Source: Acetobacter persici JCM 25330 (GTDB lineage Bacteria; Pseudomonadota; Alphaproteobacteria; Acetobacterales; Acetobacteraceae). Taken from it: 45,499 nucleotides of DNA. Location: assembly GCF_000613905.1 (NCBI RefSeq), contig NZ_BAJW01000026.1:1-45499 (forward strand). Direction: 5' to 3'. Shown one piece after another: positions 37,986 to 45,499 of the stretch. Under the pieces are notes generated by a model. It searched no databases and was not told the DNA's origin. It was given only the letters and a program-made list of their open reading frames with translations. Numbering within the stretch: the first letter of the stretch is position 1; each line of letters starts with the position of its first letter. The translations under genes and the position numbers were made by a program.

Positions 37986-38549
37986 TTGGCTGACGGCAGT
38001 ACGATAAACTTCCCTGCTCTGGTGTTAAACGCGGATTTCCGCCCGCTCTCCTATTTTCCGCTCTCCCTCTGGTCCTGGCAGGATACCATCAAAGCCGTGT
38101 GCCTCGACCGTGTTTCGGTGCTGAGCGAATATGATGCTGAAGTCCATTCCCCCCACCAGACTTTCCGCCTGCCCAGCGTTATTGCGCTGAAGGACTATGT
38201 GCCCTCCGCCCGCAAGCCCGCCTTTACGCGTTTTAATGTTTTCCTGCGGGACAATTTTTCCTGCCAGTATTGCGGAGACCAACTCCCCACGCAGGATCTG
38301 ACGTTTGACCACGTTATTCCCCGCTGCAAGGGCGGACGCACCACATGGGAAAATGTCGTCACCGCCTGCGGGATCTGTAATCTGCGCAAAGGCCCGCATC
38401 TGCCGCACAGCATCAACATGCTGCCCCGCCAGAGGCCGGTGCGCCCCACATCATGGCAGTTGCAGGATAATGGGCGGGCCTTTCCGCCCAATTACCTGCA
38501 TGAAAGCTGGCGGGATTATTTGTACTGGGACACGGAACTGGAAAGCTAA
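37986..38549 (+). CDS. HNH endonuclease-family protein, TTG start
   Basis: 187 residues with the HNH/zinc arrangement CQYCGD, LTFDHVIPRCKGGRTTWENVV and ACGICNLRKG (about residues 95-140). The N-terminal ALVLNADFRPLSYFPLSLWSWQDTIKAV is typical of a widespread alphaproteobacterial chromosomal HNH family, not of restriction systems. The start is TTG 37986, with AAGGAGG six bases upstream; no ATG fits. It stands alone, divergent from gluQ, without methylase, toxin or phage genes. A housekeeping DNA-processing role is likely; the exact function is unknown. Confidence 0.88.
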   Translation: MADGSTINFPALVLNADFRPLSYFPLSLWSWQDTIKAVCLDRVSVLSEYDAEVHSPHQTFRLPSVIALKDYVPSARKPAFTRFNVFLRDNFSCQYCGDQLPTQDLTFDHVIPRCKGGRTTWENVVTACGICNLRKGPHLPHSINMLPRQRPVRPTSWQLQDNGRAFPPNYLHESWRDYLYWDTELES

Positions 38550-38579
38550 AAGCCCCGCACAGAGCCGGGCCGCCCGGTG

Positions 38580-38888
38580 TTATCGGGTGTAGCTGTAACC
38601 GTATTCATCCGCCTGCTTTTGCAGGTCGGGCGCATCTTTCAAATTCAGCGGCAACGGATGCGCGTCTTTTTCACCCAGAATGAAGTTATGGTTGCTCATG
38701 CGCTGGCAGGTATTGGCCGCCAGAGGAAAGCTGAGGAACATCGGGCCTTTCATCTGATTTCTCAGGCAGGATACATCCGTATCCAGAAAAGGCTTCCGGC
38801 CAATTTCAGAGGAACAGCCACCCAGCAGCATAAGCCCGGTGAGCATCATTCCAAAGCCGAGTGTCTTCTTGTTCCGTCTCACAACCAC
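38580..38888 (-). CDS. Small putative lipoprotein
   Basis: About 102 residues. A basic start (VVVRRNKKTLGFG), a hydrophobic stretch and the lipobox LLGGC (cleavage before Cys) predict a lipid-anchored envelope protein. The mature part has two further Cys (VSC and NTC) that might form a disulphide. I take GTG 38888 as start because AAAGG precedes it by 5 nt; a second GTG (38882) is possible, and a longer ATG reading (39017) adds unlikely sequence. No family recognised. It is convergent with the HNH gene, with a 30-bp gap. Confidence 0.6.
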   Translation of the reverse strand: MVVRRNKKTLGFGMMLTGLMLLGGCSSEIGRKPFLDTDVSCLRNQMKGPMFLSFPLAANTCQRMSNHNFILGEKDAHPLPLNLKDAPDLQKQADEYGYSYTR

Positions 38889-39031
38889 GCTGACCTTTTT
38901 TCTCGCCACACCGCACCGGCATCCAGACGCCGGACAGGGCTTATCACCCTGCCATGCCTTGCCGCCTGCGCCTAGTATAAGGCTTGGCAAATCCCCCCCG
39001 TGCGGACCGCATGACACAGAGGGTTTCCACT

Positions 39032-39244
39032 TTATCCGACGTCAAACCCCGCCCCGAGAATAGCATTCTGCAGGGAGGACTTGCCCGCCTGTGCCGGGTC
39101 ATACTCCACTTTTACCTCGCCAGTGGCCAGATTAACGTCCGTGCTTTTTACACCATCCACCGCAGCCAGAGCGCGCCTGATGGAGGACACACAGCCATCA
39201 CAGGTCATACCTTCAACCATAAAGCTTATTTCTGTGGTTGCCAT
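39032..39244 (-). CDS. Heavy-metal-associated (HMA) domain protein, copper-chaperone type
   Basis: 70 residues, one HMA fold. VEGMTCDGCVSSIRRAL gives the metal-binding MxCxxC, and GVKSTDVNLATGEVKVEYDP is the usual strand-loop-strand. GAGGTGA precedes ATG 39244 by 8 nt, which excludes longer in-frame starts. CopZ-like proteins carry Cu(I) to P-type ATPases; no such ATPase gene is in the window, so the metal and partner are inferred only. Confidence 0.87.
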   Translation of the reverse strand: MATTEISFMVEGMTCDGCVSSIRRALAAVDGVKSTDVNLATGEVKVEYDPAQAGKSSLQNAILGAGFDVG

Positions 39245-39449
39245 GATTGCGTCACCTCGCATTAAAATCTCACCCTCTGGCGGCATCACGCCAGAACCAG
39301 CGCACAGTGTACCCCATCCGCCCCTCCTGCCCCAACCCCTATCCGCCGGAGCAGGATAGTCCTCCACCCGCGCGGGCCTTACGGCAACAGTCACGTCTTT
39401 TCACACTCCCCCTCTCGGCAGAGAGCCTGCTGGCGCGTAAGATACGCTT

Positions 39450-40115
39450 ATGCCGGACACGCCTCACTTTTCTGCAACGCTTCCGTCTCAGCCGGAAACA
39501 TACTGGCGGGCCACAACTCTGCATCGCCTGATGCTGACAGCCCTGCTGAACGAGCTGGATGCGGCTCTCCTCAGCACGTCCAGCGCCACCCGGACGCTGG
39601 AAGACTGGAGCAGCCGGCACCGCTTGGCTCCAGTTCCCACAGTACGGGCTGTCTGCCAGCAAACGCCGCCACGCCCATGCCCGCCAGCCTTGCGGCAGGC
39701 TCTTGGATTATCTGAGGATATCCCGGCCGATGCGCTGCGTTACCGGCATGTCCGCCTGATCTGTGGCGAACGCACTCTGTCAGACGCTGAAAACTGGTAT
39801 CTACCGGACCGCCTGACAGCGGAAATGAACACGGCGCTGGACACAACGGAGACCCCGTTCGGGCGTGTCACGGCGTCCCTCGCCTTCACGCGCCGCCTTG
39901 TGCTGGCTGAGCGCCTCTGGACTCCGTTGCTCGAGGGGTGGGAACTCCAGCCCCTCCCCGCCGGGTCCGACACGCCTCTGGTTTTTCCACCTGTCCTGTT
40001 CCGGCATCATGCGGTACTGGCCCGGCAGGACGGCACGCCTCTCAGCGCGGTGATTGAAAGCTACACCGCCGGGGCTTTCAGCTTCCCGCCGCCCGCCTTC
40101 TCAACCGCTTTGTAA
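39450..40115 (+). CDS. Chorismate-lyase (UbiC)-like hypothetical protein
   Basis: 221 residues. The middle part (RHVRLICGERTLSDAENWYLPDRLT, then TTETPFGRVTASL and a C-terminal VLFRHHAVL..GTPLSAVIESY) resembles the order of elements in UbiC: a strand ending in a polar LxCGE turn, a W-x-x-P motif and a conserved TPFGR like the TPLGR of UbiC. The resemblance is my reading and is not proved. If right, it would act on chorismate or a related ligand. It stands alone, with an upstream weak ribosome-binding site, and is convergent with hpnR across the heptanucleotide repeat. Confidence 0.6.
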   Translation: MPDTPHFSATLPSQPETYWRATTLHRLMLTALLNELDAALLSTSSATRTLEDWSSRHRLAPVPTVRAVCQQTPPRPCPPALRQALGLSEDIPADALRYRHVRLICGERTLSDAENWYLPDRLTAEMNTALDTTETPFGRVTASLAFTRRLVLAERLWTPLLEGWELQPLPAGSDTPLVFPPVLFRHHAVLARQDGTPLSAVIESYTAGAFSFPPPAFSTAL

Positions 40116-40124
40116 ACTGTCTTT

Positions 40125-40153
40125 GAGCCGGACCCTGCGAAGGGTTCAGGCTC
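40125..40153 (+). terminator. Hairpin after the UbiC-like gene
   Basis: GAGCC (40125-40129) pairs with GGCTC (40149-40153), with an inner arm GACCCT/AGGGTT around a GCGA loop. No T-run follows; the 7-bp repeat array begins 13 nt later. Confidence 0.45.
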
Positions 40154-40165
40154 CAAGATCCTTGC

Positions 40166-40270
40166 CTCAGCTCTCAGCTCTCAGCTCTCAGCTCTCAGCT
40201 CTCAGCTCTCAGCTCTCAGCTCTCAGCTCTCAGCTCTCAGCTCTCAGCTCTCAGCTCTCAGCTCTCAGCT
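40166..40270. repeat. 15 perfect tandem copies of the heptanucleotide CTCAGCT
   Basis: From 40166 to 40270 the unit CTCAGCT repeats 15 times without any change. The array ends on the stop codon of hpnR (40270-40272) and begins 50 bp after the stop of the UbiC-like gene. A 7-bp unit is not a multiple of 3, so slippage would alter length in steps that change frame for any read-through. In the plus direction it is open in all frames and would read Leu-Ser-Ala-Leu-Ser-Ser-Gln. There are no spacers, so it is not CRISPR. Confidence 0.98.
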
Positions 40271-41811
40271 CAGGCGTTCTCGCTCATGCGGGTCTTGTCA
40301 ACAAACTGTTCTGTCGCATCATCCAGCGCGCGGGTTTTGCGGCCACCCGGGCCATGTACATACAGGTCTTTGCGGTCCACAGAGTCCACAACATCCGGCT
40401 GGATGGGCATCAGGTAACGCGCTTTGCGCATATGGTCGGCAAGCTGGAGTTTGGGGTTAAAGACGGAGTTGAACTTCCACAGCATTTTCACGAAGTTTGT
40501 CTGCCCCTTCAATAACAGACGGCCCGCAATGCCTGCGGTATCTTTCAGTGCTTCCCAGCCCATATGTTTGGTGTTGAGCACCTGCTGGGTTTTCACCAGT
40601 TCTTCATAAAATTCCGGCAGGGGCAGCTTAGTGGGCAGCACGGCATGCTGGATATCAAACAGGCGATAGTCCCGCGTGGTCAGGCGGCGCGCTTCCTTGT
40701 GCCAGATTTCCGTGCCCGGATACGGGGTGGTGACGGAAATATTGACGATTTCCGGAATTTCCAGACACCACTGCCGCACTGCCTCAAACCGGGCGCGGTC
40801 CCAGTCAGGGTCAGCAATAATGTTGATCGCGACAATCAGCCCCAGAGACCGCGCATATTCCAGAGCCTCAAAGTTCTTATCCAGTGAGACCCGTTTACGG
40901 AACTGCTTCAGCCCCTCCTCATCCACCGCTTCCATACCGATGAAGATGTAGGACAGGCCAATCTCACTCCAGACCTTGAACACTTCCTTGTTCCGCAGCA
41001 GCACATCCGCCCGCGTTTCCAGATAGTATTCTTTTTTAATACCGCGTTTTTTAATTTCATTGGCAATGGCCATGCCGTGCTCTTCATGCACAAAGGCCAC
41101 ATCATCCACAATAAAGATGCCCGGTTCTTTGATCTCTTCCAGTTCATCCGCAATAACGGTCGGGCTAGCGGTGCGGTAAGAGCGACCATAGAACGTCCAT
41201 GCCGAACAGAATGTGCAGTCCCACGGGCAGCCCCGCGCAAATTCGATCGAGGCCGCAGGGTCCAGCGTGCCGATAAAGTATTTATTGCGGTGCCGCAGCA
41301 GGTCACGCGCCGGGCGGATGGCGTCCAACGATTCCACAAAAACCGGCGGCGGGCCTTCCCCGTCCATCGTCACCACACCGGGGACGCTCAGCAGATCTTT
41401 GCCATCTTCCAGTGCGCGCAGCAGCAGGCCGATGGAGGCGTCACCTTCCCCTTTCAGGATGCAGTTGACCGCCCCTTCGGACAGAGCCAGCACATCCCGC
41501 GCAATAAAGGAGACTGAGTGACCGCCAATAAACTGGAAAATATCGGGGTAGCGCACCCGTGTGGCGCGGCAGAGGTCGATAATTTCCGGTACATTGGCGA
41601 GGTAGTTTCCAGAAAAACACACCACATCAGGCTGAAAACTGTCCAGCAGCGCCCAGTAATCCTTATGGGTTTCAGCCTGCAGATCAATAAGCTGCACGTC
41701 ATGCCCGGCGTCTCGCGCCGCACCTGCCACCAGTTCCAGCCCGAGTGGCTCCAGCCGGAGAAAAACCTTGGTATACATCAGGGCACTGGGGTGAACCGCC
41801 AGGACTTTCAT
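40270..41811 (-). CDS. hpnR: Hopanoid C-3 methylase, B12-binding radical SAM enzyme
   Basis: Adds a methyl group at C-3 of hopanoids, giving the 3-methylhopanoids typical of acetic acid bacteria and methanotrophs; expected at the inner membrane surface. 513 residues. The N-terminal B12-binding domain (VLAVHPSALMYTKVFLRLEP, VVCFSGNYLANVPEI, FIGGHSVSF) is followed by the radical-SAM cluster C-x3-C-x2-C in RGCPWDCTFCSAW (Cys195, 199, 202) and a long C-terminal region. AGGA lies about 9 nt before ATG 41811. No squalene-hopene cyclase or hpn genes are nearby, so it is a detached member of the pathway. It probably depends on cobalamin made by the cluster at 17765-25479. Confidence 0.88.
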   Translation of the reverse strand: MKVLAVHPSALMYTKVFLRLEPLGLELVAGAARDAGHDVQLIDLQAETHKDYWALLDSFQPDVVCFSGNYLANVPEIIDLCRATRVRYPDIFQFIGGHSVSFIARDVLALSEGAVNCILKGEGDASIGLLLRALEDGKDLLSVPGVVTMDGEGPPPVFVESLDAIRPARDLLRHRNKYFIGTLDPAASIEFARGCPWDCTFCSAWTFYGRSYRTASPTVIADELEEIKEPGIFIVDDVAFVHEEHGMAIANEIKKRGIKKEYYLETRADVLLRNKEVFKVWSEIGLSYIFIGMEAVDEEGLKQFRKRVSLDKNFEALEYARSLGLIVAINIIADPDWDRARFEAVRQWCLEIPEIVNISVTTPYPGTEIWHKEARRLTTRDYRLFDIQHAVLPTKLPLPEFYEELVKTQQVLNTKHMGWEALKDTAGIAGRLLLKGQTNFVKMLWKFNSVFNPKLQLADHMRKARYLMPIQPDVVDSVDRKDLYVHGPGGRKTRALDDATEQFVDKTRMSENA

Positions 41812-42245
41812 GACATTCCTTTCCTATACGGGCGACCACAGACAGGCATGGCCTCGACCGGTTTGTCAGAATTTCTTGAGCCCCGGATCATAAAGGATCA
41901 GCCCCGCGTAACCTTGGTGCTGACAACCCACCACCCATGCAGGAAACAAATGTCTTCACAGGGGTGTGCGGACGCAAAATCGCACCTCAACCCTTTGTTA
42001 CACCACTATTTTTCTATTATTGCAGTTTCATGACAAGCACCCGGAACGGCCTCTCCGGTCTGCTCATAACTTTTATGTGCATTCTGCAGGAGGCGCTGGG
42101 GGGAGCACCATCAGCCCTCATACACATCTGGCCCGTCCAGCCCCCGGAACGCTGTGAGGCGTGCCGGGGCTGGTACAGGCCAGAGTGTCTCATACCAGAG
42201 CCGTCATGCCGTCAGGCAAAGACCGCGCTGAAATGAATCTCCTTC
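41812..42245. other. Long intergenic region between ndk and hpnR
   Basis: No supportable gene in about 430 bp; the open frames here lack ribosome-binding sites and family features. An AT-rich patch near 41990-42035 contains, on the minus strand, TTGTCA, a 17-nt spacer and AAAAAT, which could be a promoter for hpnR with a leader of about 180 nt. Confidence 0.45.
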
Positions 42246-42667
42246 TCAGGGAAGGATTTCGGTTTCCGCAAAGAAGAAGCGGATTTCATTGGCAGCGTTC
42301 TCTGCACTGTCGGAACCGTGCACGGAGTTGGCTTCAATGCTTTCAGCAAACTGAGCACGGATGGTGTGTGCTTCAGCTTTCTTCGGGTCCGTGGCACCCA
42401 TGACGTCGCGGTTCTTGGCAACGGCGTTTTCGCCTTCCAGAACCTGCAGAACCACCGGGCCGGAGATCATGAAGGACACCAGATCGTTGTAGAACGGGCG
42501 TTCCTTATGCACAGCGTAGAACGCGCCGGCCTGAGCCGGGGTGAGCTGCACGCGCTTTTGCGCCACAATCTTCAGCCTGCGTCTTCAAACACGGCATTGA
42601 TTTTGCCGGTCAGGTTACGACGGGTGGCGTCGGGCTTAATGATGGAAAGAGTACGTTCTGTCGCCAT
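42246..42667 (-). CDS. ndk: Nucleoside diphosphate kinase, one frameshift
   Basis: Transfers the terminal phosphate between nucleoside triphosphates and diphosphates. Start [20 protein letters not shown], then a break near 42575 (one G missing on the given strand) after FEDAG; the second part runs [37 protein letters not shown] and the phospho-acceptor His in [11 protein letters not shown]. Joined length is about 140 residues, exact for Ndk. GAGGAG lies 8 nt before ATG 42667. The flanking genes are unrelated. Confidence 0.95.
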
Positions 42668-42800
42668 GTGCGGTCTCCTCATTCATAATCGGGCCGCACA
42701 ATAAAGCGGCCTTTCCGCCTGCTCCTCTAGAGCATATTCGCGCAGGCTGGTAGGTACTTCACCAGATCATAATAAGATTCCAGCCAGAACGAGACCCTCC

Positions 42801-44692
42801 TTGAGCCTTCTTGTCATTTCCGACCTGACCCTCCGCATTGCTGGCCGCACCCTTCTGGACCACGCGGACCTCTCCATAGAACCGGGCCGCAAGGTCGGGC
42901 TGGTGGGGCGGAACGGGGCTGGAAAATCCACCCTGCTGGCCGCCATTGCGGGCGACCTTGCGCCGGATGGCGGGGAAATCCGCCTCTCCTCCCGCGCCCG
43001 CATGGCCCGCGTCAAACAGGAAGCCCCGGCTGACGGAGCCTCCCTGATGGAAACGGTTCTGGCAGGTGATACGGAACGCACAGCCCTGCTGAACGAGGCC
43101 GAAACGGCGACAGACCCGGTCCGTATTGCAGAAATTCATGAACGCCTGCGCGCTATTCAGGCCGACAGCGCCCCGGCCCGCGCCGGGTCTGTGCTGGCCG
43201 GTCTTGGCTTTAGTGCGGAAGCCCAGCGCCGCCCGGTGTCGGACTTTTCCGGTGGCTGGCGGATGCGTGTCTCCCTCGCGACCGCCCTGTTTTTAGAACC
43301 CGACCTTCTGCTGCTGGATGAACCAACCAACCATCTCGATCTGGAAGCAACTCTCTGGCTGGAAGGCTGGCTGACGCGCTTTGCCGGAGCCGCACTGATT
43401 GTCAGCCATGATCGCGGGCTGCTGGATGCATGCGTGGACGCCATTGCGCATCTGGACAAAGGCAAGCTCAGCCTCACCCCCGGCGGCTATGAGAATTTTG
43501 TGCGAATCCGCACGGAACAGGCGTTGCAGCAGGCGCGCGCGGCTGAACGAATCGCGGCACAACGCGCCCATATGCAGTCCTTTGTGGACCGCTTCCGCGC
43601 CAAGGCCACCAAAGCCCGGCAGGCACAGGCCCGCTTGAAGGCGCTGGAAAAATTGCCGGTGATTGAAAGTGTGGTGGAAGAGACCCCACCCGCTTCGCCT
43701 TCCCGGAGCCGGAGCAACTGGCCCCGCCCATGTTCACGGCCAATCGCGTGAGTGTGGGCTATGGCACCACGCCCATTCTCACCAATCTGTCCTTCCGGCT
43801 GGATATGGAAGACCGGATTGCCCTTCTGGGGGCAAACGGAAACGGGAAATCCACCCTCGCCAAGCTGATTGCGGGGCGTCTGGAGCCGATGTCCGGCTCT
43901 GTCGAGCGCAATTCCCGCCTGAAAATCGGCTACTTCGCCCAGCATCAGGCGGAAGAGCTGGTGCTGCATCAGACCCCGATTGACCATATGGAGCGCGCCC
44001 TGCCCAAGGCCCTCCCGCCCGTCGTGCGGGCGCAACTGGCGCGGTTTGGGCTGGATGCGGACCGGGCGGAAACGCCGGTCAAGGATCTTTCAGGCGGTGA
44101 GAAGGCCCGGCTGCTCCTGGCGCTTGCCACGCGGGACGCCCCGCAACTGCTGATTCTGGATGAGCCGACCAACCATCTGGATCTAGATGCGCGGGATGCG
44201 CTGGTCCGCGCCCTGTCGGAGTTTGAAGGGGCTGTCTTACTGATCAGCCATGACCCGCATCTAGTGGAAATGGTGGCGGACCGGCTGTGGCTGGTCGCGG
44301 ATGGGAAAGTTACGCCGTTTGAAGGCGATATGGCCGAATACCGCCGCTGGCTTATTGAGCAGAACCGCGCCGCCAACCGCAGCACAAAACCGGATACCTC
44401 CGCACAGGCCAGCCGTAAGGATGACCGGCGGGAACGCGCCGAGGCCCGCAAGGCTCAGGCTCCGCTGCGCAAAATCATCAAAGATGCGGAAGCGAAGCTC
44501 GCCAGACTGGCGACGGAACGCACCAAAATTGAAACAACCCTCACCGACCCGGCTCTCTACGCCGACGGCAAGGCCGATGAAGTCACCCGCCTGAACACCC
44601 GCCTTGCTGCCATTGGCAAGGAACAGGCGGAACTGGAAGAACGCTGGCTGGAAGCCGAAGCGGAAATAGAAAACCCGGCTTTAGAAGACTGA
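42801..44692 (+). CDS. ABC-F family ATPase (Uup-like), one frameshift
   Basis: Soluble twin-ATPase protein without membrane domains, acting on ribosomes or, for Uup, in DNA/ribosome-linked functions. First half: GRNGAGKST (Walker A), DFSGGWRMR (signature), LLLLDEPTNHLDLEA (Walker B). Second half: GANGNGKST, DLSGGEKAR, LLILDEPTNHLDLDA. A charged linker with RFRAKATKARQAQARLKALEK joins them, and a C-terminal coiled coil closes the protein (about 630 residues). The frame breaks near 43687 (four C where five are expected); ETPTRFAFPEPEQLAPPMF restores it. The start appears to be TTG 42801 with no good ribosome-binding site, so it may be wrong. Confidence 0.9.
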
Positions 44693-44703
44693 CGCTCCGG
44701 GCG

Positions 44704-45499
44704 TCAGCCAGCCAGACGGGCTTCTTTCCTGCCGTCACGCGTCTCGCTCCACAAAGAGAGCAGGAACAGGAGCAGCCCGATGCAGGACAGGGCCATGCCC
44801 GCCCAGCCGGTTGCGGCGTCCCCATACCCGGCCACCAGCACAAGACCACCCAGCCAGGCCCCCAGCGCGTTCGCCATATTAAACGCCGCATGATTCATTG
44901 AGGCCGCAAGCGTCTGCGCATCGGCGGCCACATCCATCAGCCGCATCTGCATGGCGGGAGAAAGCGCAATTCCACCCCCCAGCATAAATACCGCCAGAGC
45001 AGTCAGGGGAATATTGGTGGCAACTAGCGCAAACAGCCCCAAGGCGACGGCATTCCAGATAAACGCCCCGATGGTTGCCCATTTCAGGTTTCTATCCATC
45101 ACAATGCCGCCGACCCACGCGCCGACAAACATGCCAACACCCCACAGCGACTGGAACAGAGGAACCGCCCAGACCGGCACATGGGTCACGCTCTGCAACG
45201 TCAGGGAGAAGTAGGTGTAGACGCAGAACATCCCCCCACACCCGACAGCGACCGTGCCAATGACAAACCAGACCTGCTTGCGGGAAAACGCGGCCAGTTC
45301 ACCCAGAGCAGAGCGTGCCCGGTTGGGGGCGTCATAGGGCACAAACATCTGCACCATCACGCAGCACACCGCACTGATCAGCCCGATCAGCAGATAAGAC
45401 AGCCGCCAGCCAAAATACGTTCCGGCATAACTGGCAAAGGGTGCGCCCAGAATATTGGCGATGGTCATGCCCGCAAACACGCGCCCGACGGCGCGCCCC
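44704..45499 (-). CDS. MFS transporter, partial (5' end beyond window)
   Basis: The C-terminal ~265 residues of a major facilitator of the arabinose-efflux/DHA1 type. Hydrophobic helices alternate with short loops; MFAGMTIANILGAPFASYAG and YFGWRLSYLLIG fit helices 4-6, and MNHAAFNMANALGAWLGG fits helix 11 of such exporters. The frame stays open to the right edge (GRAVGRVFAG), so the start lies outside. It is convergent with the ABC-F gene, with 11 bp between. The substrate is unknown. Confidence 0.87.
   Translation of the reverse strand, partial: GRAVGRVFAGMTIANILGAPFASYAGTYFGWRLSYLLIGLISAVCCVMVQMFVPYDAPNRARSALGELAAFSRKQVWFVIGTVAVGCGGMFCVYTYFSLTLQSVTHVPVWAVPLFQSLWGVGMFVGAWVGGIVMDRNLKWATIGAFIWNAVALGLFALVATNIPLTALAVFMLGGGIALSPAMQMRLMDVAADAQTLAASMNHAAFNMANALGAWLGGLVLVAGYGDAATGWAGMALSCIGLLLFLLSLWSETRDGRKEARLAG

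Noticed and set aside
37986-38549. HNH gene as part of a restriction or anti-phage system
   Set aside because: There is no methylase, helicase or other defence gene beside it, and its N-terminal region matches a common solitary chromosomal family.
40166-40270. CRISPR array
   Set aside because: The repeats are 7 bp and directly joined, with no spacers, and there are no cas genes.
40054-40515. Open frame through the heptanucleotide repeat encoding Leu-Ser-Ala-Leu-Ser-Ser-Gln repeats
   Set aside because: It has no ribosome-binding site and overlaps the 3' end of hpnR; it is open only because the repeat lacks stop codons.
40270-41811. BchE- or HpnJ-type radical SAM enzyme instead of HpnR
   Set aside because: The start (HPSALMYTKVFLRLEPLGLELV) and the region around RGCPWDCTFCSAW fit my memory of HpnR better, and no bacteriochlorophyll or hpn genes are adjacent; an alignment would settle it.
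41937-42236. 99-codon open frame between hpnR and ndk
   Set aside because: Composition is irregular, there is no ribosome-binding site, and no recognisable domain, so I call the region non-coding.

Overview
The window looks like a chromosomal segment of an acetic acid bacterium (Acetobacteraceae, probably Acetobacter or a close relative). This is inferred from protein character rather than from any rRNA gene. Pointers are a hopanoid C-3 methylase (HpnR), a Hint-domain protein of a kind common in this family, the alphaproteobacterial order rpsB-tsf-recO-parC, a GC-rich coding sequence, and an aerobic-type cobalamin cluster in which CbiD stands where CobF would be expected. No plasmid, phage or IS backbone is visible.

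Layout, left to right. 40-5035: glyA (-), a cationic amino-acid permease (+), hemB (+) and bpt (+). 5132-10068 (all -): a translation/replication block, rpsB-tsf-recO-parC, with attenuator-like hairpins between rpsB and tsf. 10231-14240 (all -): a Rieske oxygenase, a small secreted protein, then pabC and pabB, which follow dnaE (14254-17673) in one probable operon. 17765-25848: the cobalamin corrin-ring cluster (cbiD, cobM, cobE, cobL, cobK, cobJ, cobI, cobH, cobG), with an adenosylcobalamin riboswitch and a promoter ahead of cobG-H-I-J. 25892-28397: aldo/keto reductase, panC, a RidA-family deaminase and a strong terminator. 28420-31396: a more AT-rich accessory patch with a large Hint-domain protein, a divergent serine resolvase and tRNA-Asn. 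31475-40115: an orphan substrate-binding protein, an EamA exporter divergent from an XRE-cupin regulator, two tandem class I aminotransferases, gluQ, an HNH endonuclease with a TTG start, a lipoprotein, a heavy-metal-binding protein and a chorismate-lyase-like protein. 40166-40270: 15 perfect copies of a 7-bp repeat abutting the stop codon of hpnR. 40270-45499: hpnR, ndk, an ABC-F ATPase and the 3' part of an MFS transporter that runs off the right edge.

A striking property is the number of single-gene frameshifts: hemB (2), parC, rpsB, pabB, cobL (2), cobI (2), cobH (2), cobG, aldo/keto reductase, XRE-cupin (2), an aminotransferase, ndk and the ABC-F gene. Almost all are repaired by adding one base, often in a homopolymer, and they hit essential genes (rpsB, hemB, parC). 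I read them as sequencing or assembly indels, so these genes are annotated as full-length CDS with the break positions given.

Functional links: the cobalamin cluster could supply cofactor to the B12-binding radical-SAM enzyme HpnR at the other end of the window; dnaE-pabB-pabC couples replication to folate precursor synthesis; glyA and RidA touch one-carbon and PLP metabolism; gluQ and tRNA-Asn are both tRNA-related but serve different tRNAs. The least explained items are the Hint protein with its resolvase neighbour, the heptanucleotide repeat, and the XRE-cupin/EamA pair with almost no intergenic space.
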